Of a stretch of 36,835 nucleotides of DNA, positions 8,949-16,258 are shown in pieces. Positions within the stretch are counted from its first letter, which is position 1; every line of letters starts with the position of its first letter. Below the pieces are notes generated by a model, which was given only the letters and a program-made list of their open reading frames with translations, made no database searches and had not been told where the DNA came from. A program made the translations under genes and the position numbers. The DNA is taken from contig JAHISN010000057.1 of assembly GCA_018818265.1 (NCBI GenBank), forward strand, positions 1-36,835, written 5' to 3'. Source of the DNA: Patescibacteria group bacterium (GTDB taxonomy: Bacteria; Patescibacteriota; 4484-211).

Positions 8949-9296
8949 CTACTCACGCACTTTATCCACTATTTTTCCAAACACACCACTATCGTGCACC
9001 GCAATCTTACTTAGTACTTTTCTGTCAAGTTCTATATTATTCTTCATTAACATATTAATAAACCTGGAGTAAGTCATACCGTGCTGACGGAGCGCCGCGT
9101 TCAGGCGGATAATCCACAATTTTCTGCAATTGCGTTTTCTTGTCCGACGATCCCGATAAGCATGGGACAAAGCATGCATAAGTCCTTCTTTGGCGCCTTT
9201 AATAGTATGACCACGATGCAAACGAAACCCTTTTGCCATCTCCATTATTTTTTTGTGTTTTCGACGGCGCTTAACACCGGTTTTTGTCCGTGGCAC
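8949..9296 (-). CDS. rplT: 50S ribosomal protein L20
   Basis: MPRTKTGVKRRRKHKKIMEMAKGFR...RDRRTRKRNCRKLWIIRLNAALRQHGMTYSRFI. Confidence 0.97.
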   Translation of the reverse strand: MPRTKTGVKRRRKHKKIMEMAKGFRLHRGHTIKGAKEGLMHALSHAYRDRRTRKRNCRKLWIIRLNAALRQHGMTYSRFINMLMKNNIELDRKVLSKIAVHDSGVFGKIVDKVRE

Positions 9297-9419
9297 GTTT
9301 CAAATTAAAAGTTAAAAGTCCAAAATTAAAAGTCAAATACCAAAATTTAGAACCGATAACTTTATTCGTTTTTAATTCTTTAATCTCAACTTTTTTAAGT
9401 TTTAACTTTTGACAGCTCT

Positions 9420-9620
9420 TCACCCATACGGCAATAACACTTTCAATCTCTTGGCATCTGGCTTACTCATATCTGTTAATCCTTTTTTACGCCTCTTTTT
9501 CTTGGCGCTTTGTTTAGTTTTGAGATGGGAAGTGTTAATATGCCCCATGCGAAGCTTTCCTTTCCCTCCCTTGCTGATTTTTATTCTCTTGGATAATCCC
9601 TTATGTGTTTTAAGTTTCAT
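9420..9620 (-). CDS. rpmI: 50S ribosomal protein L35
   Basis: MKLKTHKGLSKRIKISKGGKGKLRMGHINTSHLKTKQSAKKKRR; upstream of rplT. Confidence 0.93.
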   Translation of the reverse strand: MKLKTHKGLSKRIKISKGGKGKLRMGHINTSHLKTKQSAKKKRRKKGLTDMSKPDAKRLKVLLPYG

Positions 9621-9679
9621 AATTTCAGAAGACAGTTAACGCCTAAAAAGCTAACGAAGCTATTAGCTAAAAACTGCCC

Positions 9680-10267
9680 TCATCTCGGTCTAAGAACAAC
9701 AATCAATCGTTTCCCCTCAAACCACGGCGCTTTTTCCGGCTCAGCGACACCCTCTAAGGCTTTTAGCACGCCGGCAAGCTTTTCCTGCCCCAGAGACTTA
9801 TGAACAATTTCTCTCCCAATATAATGCACCACAAATTTAACACTGTTCCCTTCTTCAAGAAAGGCTTGCGCCTGATCAATTCTCATTTTTAGATCATGCT
9901 CAGCAATATTCGGCTTGAGTCTTAATTGCTTTAGCCCACCCTTCTTACTTTGGCGACCTCCGCGTTCCTTTTTTGTTTCTTCGTATAAAAACTTTTTAAA
10001 ATCCAAAACCTTTGCTATCGGCGGATCATTTTTTTGGTTAACCACCACCAAATCTAAGCCTTGGCCTTGTGCAATTTTAATAGCCTCATCCCGCGTCATT
10101 TTACCTAATCCCTTCCCCTCATCAGAAACAACAAACACCTCAGCCGCCTCTATATTAAAATTCGCGGGAAAAAACAATTTCTTCTTTCTTTTCGGTTTCT
10201 GTTTTCTTCTTCTTCCGATTAGTGGATTGTAACAGATGTTCGGCGGAGAGGCAAGGGTAGACACCAA
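9680..10267 (-). CDS. infC: Translation initiation factor IF-3 (true start uncertain)
   Basis: EVFVVSDEGKGLGKMTRDEAIKIAQGQGLDLVVVNQKNDPPIAKVLDFKKFLYE; infC-rpmI-rplT order. Confidence 0.93.
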   Translation of the reverse strand: MVSTLASPPNICYNPLIGRRRKQKPKRKKKLFFPANFNIEAAEVFVVSDEGKGLGKMTRDEAIKIAQGQGLDLVVVNQKNDPPIAKVLDFKKFLYEETKKERGGRQSKKGGLKQLRLKPNIAEHDLKMRIDQAQAFLEEGNSVKFVVHYIGREIVHKSLGQEKLAGVLKALEGVAEPEKAPWFEGKRLIVVLRPR

Positions 10268-10325
10268 ACAGCCTCATTTGGGCCTCGACAGCAATCGCAA
10301 GGGTGGTGCGCTAGCAGACTAGTAC

Positions 10326-10359
10326 GGGTGCTGGCCTAAAGCTGGCACCCATTTTTTTT
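10326..10359 (+). terminator. Hairpin plus T8 tract on the + strand, between thrS and infC
   Basis: GGGTGCTGGC-CTAAA-GCTGGCACCC followed by ATTTTTTTT; no + strand gene is evident upstream. Confidence 0.5.
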
Positions 10360-10401
10360 ACAGTAATTTCGGCTCCAGCGTCGTTTAGCAAATACGTTAC
10401 T

Positions 10402-12369
10402 CTACAAATCAAGGCTTTTGGCTTCAATTGTAGATTTTATTCTTTCCAGAAATTTATTCACGGTGATTTCACCAACCTTTTTCTCAGTTCTCAGACGGAC
10501 ATTAACTGTTCCACTTTCCTGCTCCTTCTTACCAACCACCAGCATATATGGGACCTTTTGGTTTTGTGCGTCGCGGATTTTGGCCTGCATCGTTTCGTTG
10601 CGACTATTAATTTCTACGCGAATATCCTCATCTTGAAGTTTATTCTTAATCTCTCGAGCATAATCATTTTGTTCTTCTGAAATAGGAATTATTTTAACCT
10701 GAAGAGGCGACAGCCAGACGGGAAAATTGCCTGCGTAAAACTCAATAAGGAAAGCAAAAAACCGTTCAAAAGAACCAATCAGGGCGCGATGAATAACAAA
10801 AGGTTGCTGCTTTTCTCCGTGGTCATCAATATAGGTCATACCAAACTTTCCCGGAAGATTAAAATCAATTTGAATTGTAGAGACACTTTCCTCTCGACCT
10901 AGGGGGTCAAGAGCTTGAACGTCCAGTTTTGGCCCATAAAAGGCAGCCTCCCCCATTTCTTCGTAATACTCAACTCCCGCCTGATCTAAAGCTTTCTTTA
11001 TAGTACTCTCGGCATGCTGCCAGTCTTTACTGGTACCGCAGAATTTGAATTTTTCCTTTTTCGGATCCCCTAGACCTAGCCGATATGTATAATTAGCAAA
11101 CCCAAGATCTTGGTAGAATTTTTGTAACATCTCAAAAACTTCTAAGAACTGGTCCATAAGCTGATCCGGTGTGCAAATAATATGGGCATCATTCTGAGTA
11201 AAGCCTCTTACACGAGCCAGGCCGCTCAGTACACCCGATTTTTCATATCGATAGACAGTGCCAAACTCTCCCAGTTTAAGTGGTAACTCACGGTAACTGT
11301 GCGGCTGGCTGTTATAGACGATTATACCCATGGGACAGTTCATTGGTTTTAAGTAATAAACTTCATCATCTATTTCCACTGGCGCGTACATCGAGTCTTT
11401 ATAAAAATCCAGGTGCCCGGAAGTGGCAAACAGAGTATCTTTTCCAATATGTGGGGTTAGTATATGCTCGTATCCATAGCTTCGCTCCAGCTTGAGCATA
11501 TAGTCTTCCAGCGTGCGGCGGATACGGTAACCATTGGGCAACCATACGGGCAAACCCGCTCCAATCTCAGGGTAAATACCATACAGACCTAACTGCTTAC
11601 CCAGAACACGGTGGTCACGCTTTTTGGCCTCCTCCTGCAACTTGAGATATTCAGCCAATTCTTTTTGAGAGGGAAAAGCGGTACCGTAGATGCGGGTGAG
11701 CATTTTGTTCTTTTCATCGCCCCGCCAGTAGGCGCCAGCTACGGAAAGTAGTTTGAAGGCTTTTATTTCACCAGTAGAGTTAACATGCGGGCCAGTACAG
11801 AGGTCTACAAATGGTTCGACGGGTTCACCACAAATGCCTTCAACAGGCTCAGGACAGGTCCCTTCGACCCCTTCGGCAAGCTCAGGGCAGGCGGGTTCGA
11901 TGGGTTGGACAGGCTCACCACGGGCAGGCTCACCGCAGGCAGGCTCGGGCCGGGCCGGGCAAGAAAAGGGACAGGTAGAACAGGTTTGGGTTTGAGAAAT
12001 TTTGCCCGCTTGCGGTGAGCTTGCCGAACCCGTCCAGTATACTGTTGGCTCGTCTCCCTTTTGGCGTATTTCATCTAACCATTCCTGCTTGTAGGGGTTA
12101 TTTTCGAAAAGTTCGCGGGCTTTGTCGAACGAGATTTCTTCGCGGGTAAAAGACAGATCAGCATCAATAATTTTTTGCATCTCCGCTTCTATTTTAGGAA
12201 AGTCCTCCTCGGAGACCTTATGGCTACCGGGGTCAAAATCAAAATAGAATCCATTTTCAATCGCCGGCCCCATAGCCATTTTAATCCCGGGAAAAAGCCT
12301 TAGCATAGCTTGAGTGAGGATATGTTCTGCTGAGTGACGGAGACTTTGGAGCTTATCTTCTTTCGGCAT
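10402..12369 (-). CDS. thrS: Threonine--tRNA ligase with in-frame repeat-derived insertion
   Basis: Motifs FVDLCTGPHVNSTGEIKAFKLLSVAGAYWRGDEKN, MNCPMGIIVYNSQPHSYRELPLKLGEFGTVYRYEKSG, anticodon-binding C-terminus; starts near RHSAEHILTQAM with no recognisable TGS domain. Confidence 0.95.
   Translation of the reverse strand: MPKEDKLQSLRHSAEHILTQAMLRLFPGIKMAMGPAIENGFYFDFDPGSHKVSEEDFPKIEAEMQKIIDADLSFTREEISFDKARELFENNPYKQEWLDEIRQKGDEPTVYWTGSASSPQAGKISQTQTCSTCPFSCPARPEPACGEPARGEPVQPIEPACPELAEGVEGTCPEPVEGICGEPVEPFVDLCTGPHVNSTGEIKAFKLLSVAGAYWRGDEKNKMLTRIYGTAFPSQKELAEYLKLQEEAKKRDHRVLGKQLGLYGIYPEIGAGLPVWLPNGYRIRRTLEDYMLKLERSYGYEHILTPHIGKDTLFATSGHLDFYKDSMYAPVEIDDEVYYLKPMNCPMGIIVYNSQPHSYRELPLKLGEFGTVYRYEKSGVLSGLARVRGFTQNDAHIICTPDQLMDQFLEVFEMLQKFYQDLGFANYTYRLGLGDPKKEKFKFCGTSKDWQHAESTIKKALDQAGVEYYEEMGEAAFYGPKLDVQALDPLGREESVSTIQIDFNLPGKFGMTYIDDHGEKQQPFVIHRALIGSFERFFAFLIEFYAGNFPVWLSPLQVKIIPISEEQNDYAREIKNKLQDEDIRVEINSRNETMQAKIRDAQNQKVPYMLVVGKKEQESGTVNVRLRTEKKVGEITVNKFLERIKSTIEAKSLDL
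11812..12027. repeat. Cluster of GC-rich palindromic/REP-like units inside thrS
   Basis: Variants of CTTCGGCAAGCTCAGGGCAGGC, GACAGGCTCACCACGGGCAGGCTCACCGCAGGC, and inverted GCGGTGAGCTTGCCGAACCCGTCC. Confidence 0.82.
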
Positions 12370-12458
12370 AAGTAGTTAATCCGATTATGCCTTGATTATA
12401 CAAAAAACAGTCAAGCATGTCAGGTTTAGTTGTACTTTCGCGCCCGGAAGACGTCGGT

Positions 12459-13217
12459 TCACCCTTTTATGCGCGTAGTGATTTGCGGCTCACGGCGGCC
12501 AACAATAACGGTCTCCTCAAACATAGCGGAAAGACTGCCATCAGTTGTTATTGCAGTCCAACCATCTTCAAGAATTTTAACATCCGAACTCCCCTTGGTA
12601 TACATTACTTCTACAGCCAAACCCATACCTTCTTTTAGTTCGGGACCGGTATGCGGCGGACCCCAGCATGGAATCTCCGGAGGCTGGTGTAAATTGCGGC
12701 CCACTCCGTGACCAGTAAACATCCGCACAACACTGTAGCCGGCATCTTCCACCGTTGTTTGGATAACATGAGAAATATCACCAACATATTTGCCTTCAAT
12801 GCATTGACTAATGGCTTTGTTAAGCGCCATTTGGCCCGCCTCTAAAAATCTCTTTTCTTTTTGAGGTTCGTTGATAACAAAAGTGAGAGCAGTATCCGAA
12901 TAGAATCCCTCCGCAATACCCCCTAAATCAATAGTCAACAAGTCACCGGTTTTAAGACTCCGCGATCCGGGCATGGCATGAACTACTTCTTCATTAACAC
13001 AGGTTACCAATGTAAACGGATATCCTTGAAACCCCTTAAAAGCCGGCTTAGCACCATTTTCCAAAATAAAATTTTCTGCAAATTGATCCAATTCCCGAGT
13101 AGTTATTCCCAGCTGAGATTTTTGCGTAAGCAAAGTTTTTAACTCCGCAGCAATAGCCCCCGCGCGCATCATTTTAATTATTTCTTCTTGATTTAAGATA
13201 GGAATTTCTTCTTTCAT
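12459..13217 (-). CDS. map: Methionine aminopeptidase, type I
   Basis: GFQGYPFTLVTCVNEEVVHAMPG, LLTIDLGGIAEGFYSDTALTFVI, FTGHGVGRNLHQPPEIPCWG; start 13217 preferred because a TATAAT lies 9 nt upstream. Confidence 0.95.
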   Translation of the reverse strand: MKEEIPILNQEEIIKMMRAGAIAAELKTLLTQKSQLGITTRELDQFAENFILENGAKPAFKGFQGYPFTLVTCVNEEVVHAMPGSRSLKTGDLLTIDLGGIAEGFYSDTALTFVINEPQKEKRFLEAGQMALNKAISQCIEGKYVGDISHVIQTTVEDAGYSVVRMFTGHGVGRNLHQPPEIPCWGPPHTGPELKEGMGLAVEVMYTKGSSDVKILEDGWTAITTDGSLSAMFEETVIVGRREPQITTRIKG

Positions 13218-13334
13218 CGCAGAAACATTATACATCCCCTCAAAGACTACAGATGTTCACTTTAAAAAATGACGACCGCACTGACCCTGTCAGACGGAGT
13301 TACACTCACTGTACTGACAACATTTATGTTGTTA

Positions 13335-14552
13335 CTATCTTGATAACGCGCTGAAGCCCTGCCCGTCCGGCAGGCGGGGCGTCACTTCAGGACGTAGATA
13401 TTTATAGTCCGTGCGTGACCATCTCACCACATATTTCTTCAGCATCCCGCATGGTTGAAGATGATTTTTGAACCGGCGCAAACCGGGAAAACCAAGATCC
13501 TGTTCAAAGTTAATAAATTTGACTTTACCCTCCTTCGCAGAAAGCCCCGTCCGTAAGGGCGGGGATGAATGCGATGAGGGTAACCCTTCGTAGCTCGAAG
13601 AGCGTAGTAGGGTACGCTTCGGAGGGTTCCGCCCGACGAAGCATGTGGAGGAGCCACGGCTGTAAGGCCGTGGGGCTCCACTTGTAAACGAATCCGCGAG
13701 ACACCAAAACAAATATTCGGAAATCCCAGCAAACTTGGTATCCGTAGTAAAGTGATGAATCAAAAGAGTTTGTTGAGGAATTAATTCGACTACGGCAAAT
13801 GCTCGAATCTGTCCCTCCATTTCTACAGTACATAAAATCAATTCTAACTTATCCCAAAACAGAAAGAGTTTCTCCAGACCGGCATTATCCCTCTGCCAAC
13901 TTAGCACCATTTCATTTGAATCGAAGATCTTTTCGGCAGTAATTTGTTGCTGCAAATCCCAGCATTTTTCTATTAACGATTTTTCCTGGGGCGGCCTGCG
14001 GCCGCCCCCATAATTCCTATGAGGGCGACCCCCTTCGGGGGTCGCCCCCAAAAAGCACGTAATACCAGGTTTATACTTTCTACGACACAAATTAACTTTT
14101 CGCCGCACCGCGGCATACTTCCGACCCTTCAAATCAATAATCTCAGCCGCATCATAAAGATAATCGCTATTTGCTTCATCAGTGCTAATCTCGAATTGAC
14201 CTCTGTCTGCCAGCCGTTTCACCGTGATTCTGGGCAGAAACGATAGACAGTCCGTGCTCAGTTCCTCCTTAACATAAAGGAGCAGTTCTCTTGTTGATTT
14301 GTCAACCTGATTGACTCCTAGAAAACTAGCCAAATTCACCCCACTCACCGAATCTTGCATAACAACTACCATATTGCCATTGAGATTTGATACTTTAATC
14401 GTGTTGTTATCGTCCAGCCCAAATAAGCTGCTAAATTGAAAATCCGAATAGCTACTATTTAGCTGCGAATTAAATTCGTTGATAATTGCTCGGTGTTTTA
14501 GACCAAGCGGTTCAAAATTGGGAAATGGGGAAAGGAGTAGAGTAGAGGACAT
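13335..14552 (-). CDS. DUF2156 / phosphatidylglycerol lysyltransferase C-terminal-like (GNAT-fold) protein carrying several in-frame palindromes
   Basis: YLYDAAEIIDLKGRKYAAVRRKVNLCRRKY and VKFINFEQDLGFPGLRRFKNHLQPCGMLKKYVVRW resemble DUF2156. Confidence 0.72.
   Translation of the reverse strand: MSSTLLLSPFPNFEPLGLKHRAIINEFNSQLNSSYSDFQFSSLFGLDDNNTIKVSNLNGNMVVVMQDSVSGVNLASFLGVNQVDKSTRELLLYVKEELSTDCLSFLPRITVKRLADRGQFEISTDEANSDYLYDAAEIIDLKGRKYAAVRRKVNLCRRKYKPGITCFLGATPEGGRPHRNYGGGRRPPQEKSLIEKCWDLQQQITAEKIFDSNEMVLSWQRDNAGLEKLFLFWDKLELILCTVEMEGQIRAFAVVELIPQQTLLIHHFTTDTKFAGISEYLFWCLADSFTSGAPRPYSRGSSTCFVGRNPPKRTLLRSSSYEGLPSSHSSPPLRTGLSAKEGKVKFINFEQDLGFPGLRRFKNHLQPCGMLKKYVVRWSRTDYKYLRPEVTPRLPDGQGFSALSR
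13350..13389. repeat. Palindrome CTGAAG..CCTGCC-CGTCC-GGCAGG..CTTCAG at the 3' end of the DUF2156 gene
   Basis: Shares a 23-nt unit with the repeat at 2121-2143; encodes the C-terminal RPEVTPRLPDGQGFSA. Confidence 0.75.
13541..13680. repeat. Hairpin-bounded insertion resembling IS200/IS605-type ends or a PATE/MITE, inside the DUF2156 gene
   Basis: GCCCCGTCCGTAAGGGCGGGG hairpin at one side and GTGGAG-gag-CCACGGCTGTAAGGCCGTGG-gg-CTCCAC at the other. Confidence 0.5.
13988..14047. repeat. Two perfect GC palindromes inside the DUF2156 gene
   Basis: GGGGCGGCC-TGC-GGCCGCCCC (13988-14008) and GGGCGACCCCC-TTC-GGGGGTCGCCC (14023-14047). Confidence 0.88.
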
Positions 14553-14635
14553 ATGTTTTGAATTTCAGTTCTCAGTTGACAGTTGTCAGCAAACATTATT
14601 TTTCTTCAAAATGGTAAATTGTCCAAACAGATTAA

Positions 14636-14656
14636 GGGGCGGCCTACGGCCGCCCC
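14636..14656. repeat. Intergenic copy of the GGGGCGGCCTRCGGCCGCCCC palindrome
   Basis: One-nucleotide difference from 13988-14008. Confidence 0.88.
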
Positions 14657-14686
14657 ATTTGGTTTCCCGTTTGTGTTTACCTTTCC

Positions 14687-14800
14687 TCATTCCTCGGACT
14701 CCGGATAGTTTCGGGCTACACGCTTAAGCCATTTTCCTATCAGCACGCATAGGACGAAATCCAATAAAAACAGGCCTATTACACACAAAATCACCAGCAT
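14687..14800 (-). CDS. 37-aa single-TM microprotein (not in ORF track)
   Basis: MLVILCVIGLFLLDFVLCVLIGKWLKRVARNYPESEE preceded by AGAGGAGTAAA Shine-Dalgarno. Confidence 0.6.
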   Translation of the reverse strand: MLVILCVIGLFLLDFVLCVLIGKWLKRVARNYPESEE

Positions 14801-14827
14801 TTTACTCCTCTTTGATTTTCGAGGGAT

Positions 14828-15169
14828 TCACGACCCGAGGAGGTCAATAATCCTAAAGTGTTGAAGAAGTGAAAGTGCCATAGGAACCAGCCCCAGAAAA
14901 TAGCCGATCATTATCAAGACTCCGCCCAAAACGGCGAAAAGAACTACTTTGACGCTCACCGCCATCGCAAGTTTGGCAAAGCCCAACATGACTATAACAC
15001 CGCCAGTTAAGAACGCAAACCCAGAAATGAGCGTTAGTGCCAGTACCCAATTGGTCAACCCATTCGGCGAAATCGATGGGTAGATATGTGGGAAAACAAC
15101 ATAGCTCCCGCCGATCGAAAATGCAATCAGGCCTAACCCTGCAAAAAACCCTCTCACTTTGCGTTTCAC
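14828..15169 (-). CDS. Small multi-TM membrane protein of unknown function
   Basis: 113 aa with several hydrophobic segments; upstream neighbour of the 37-aa ORF. Confidence 0.6.
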   Translation of the reverse strand: MKRKVRGFFAGLGLIAFSIGGSYVVFPHIYPSISPNGLTNWVLALTLISGFAFLTGGVIVMLGFAKLAMAVSVKVVLFAVLGGVLIMIGYFLGLVPMALSLLQHFRIIDLLGS

Positions 15170-15362
15170 TTTCCGTACCTCCCTAAACTAGTAATTTGAA
15201 CACATTTTCCCTGATTCTACAGCAGGTAAAGTGAAAAAGCAAATTTTCCAATCCGGAGCATCAATATCACGTCTCACAATATGATAAAATTCTAATCGGA
15301 TTGATATAAGTATCTTCCTTCTATTGCCGAAGTTGAGTTACAGCATTTAGTTTCCATAAAAT

Positions 15363-15626
15363 ATGTCTGTTGGCGGACGCTACCCCAAACCCGGAGAAGA
15401 AGTAAGAATTCTTCAGAAAACTGATTACCAATCTGGCAACCTGACTATTGGTATAGTTAAAGATGTTTTAACCAAAAAACGCACTCACTCACGTGGGCAT
15501 AAAGTGAGACTAACAAGCGGCATCATCGGCCGTGTCCAGAGTTTTTCGGACGATACCGACTCATCGCCTGAACCTCCAAAACCCGACCCTACCCCTGAGC
15601 CGCTTGATGAGTATGACTTGATTTAA
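15363..15626 (+). CDS. YwbE-like (DUF2196) protein
   Basis: PGEEVRILQKTDYQSGNLTIGIVKDVLTKKRTHSRGHKVRLTSGIIGRVQSF. Confidence 0.78.
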   Translation: MSVGGRYPKPGEEVRILQKTDYQSGNLTIGIVKDVLTKKRTHSRGHKVRLTSGIIGRVQSFSDDTDSSPEPPKPDPTPEPLDEYDLI

Positions 15627-15700
15627 TGAAACCTGTGATATAATCGCGGCTACGGTCCAAAATCGACCAAAAAATACTAAACCCTCGGAGGGAAAATCAA

Positions 15701-15850
15701 GTGAGGTGCGATGGTTGTGGAGCGAAGAAAAATGGGGCTCGTGTTCGTCCGATGTGGCTAAACATCAGCCAAGCCAAAGCTCTTAATCTGAAACCCAACA
15801 TGCGGCACCTTTTGTGCACGTTGTGCCGTAAAAGGGCAAAGAGTGTTTAA
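15701..15850 (+). CDS. 49-aa zinc-ribbon-like microprotein (GTG start, not in ORF track)
   Basis: MRCDGCGAKKNGARVRPMWLNISQAKALNLKPNMRHLLCTLCRKRAKSV with two CxxC; CGGAGGGA upstream. Confidence 0.6.
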   Translation: MRCDGCGAKKNGARVRPMWLNISQAKALNLKPNMRHLLCTLCRKRAKSV

Positions 15851-15876
15851 TAGGAACAACTATTCTTAACAAATCC

Positions 15877-15904
15877 GGTGCGCGCCGCGAACGCGGCGCG
15901 CACC
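15877..15904 (+). terminator. Strong GC hairpin downstream of the zinc-ribbon ORF
   Basis: GGTGCGCGCCGC-GAAC-GCGGCGCGCACC followed by CTTCTCTTTCTT. Confidence 0.75.
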
Positions 15905-15935
15905 CTTCTCTTTCTTGCCACAGTAAATCGCAAAT

Positions 15936-15964
15936 TTGACAATAGTCATGCTTTAGGCTATAAA
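15936..15964 (+). promoter_or_regulatory. Near-consensus sigma70-type promoter
   Basis: TTGACA - 17 nt - TATAAA. Confidence 0.75.
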
Positions 15965-15972
15965 CACTAACA

Positions 15973-16086
15973 ATGAATAATAACTTGAAACCAATTACAC
16001 CTTCTATCCTTTCCTGCTTTGTGCAGGGTAGTGCCGTGACAGAGGCAATTCCTTTCATGGAGGCTATCTCCATTTCTTCTACATAG
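15973..16086 (+). CDS. Possible 37-aa leader ORF upstream of the MFS transporter
   Basis: MNNNLKPITPSILSCFVQGSAVTEAIPFMEAISISST; ATG 8 nt after the -10, followed by a terminator. Confidence 0.35.
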   Translation: MNNNLKPITPSILSCFVQGSAVTEAIPFMEAISISST

Positions 16087-16111
16087 CAATTTCTCATTTG
16101 TTTTTCCAGGT

Positions 16112-16137
16112 AAGCCTCCGACCTCGGAGGCTTTTTT
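16112..16137 (+). terminator. Rho-independent terminator/attenuator
   Basis: AAGCCTCCG-ACCT-CGGAGGCTTTTTT. Confidence 0.85.
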
Positions 16138-16258
16138 AGTTTTCCAAATTTCGGTTCTCCTACGGCGGTTTTCCTGGCACAACACAATACTGCGATTGTC
16201 ATTGGTTAGGTTGAGCCACGCACTTTAACATAATCTGAAAGATAAAAGGAGATATGTC

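Noticed and set aside
11753-12074. Overlapping ORFs on both strands in the thrS insert (SMGWTGSPRAGSPQAGSG.. and similar)
   Set aside because: They are by-products of GC palindromic repeats being open in several frames; the ThrS frame is the only one with conserved flanking domains
13439-13833. Alternative minus-strand ORFs of 97 and 102 aa inside the DUF2156 gene
   Set aside because: Shadow frames of the DUF2156 ORF, no recognisable domain
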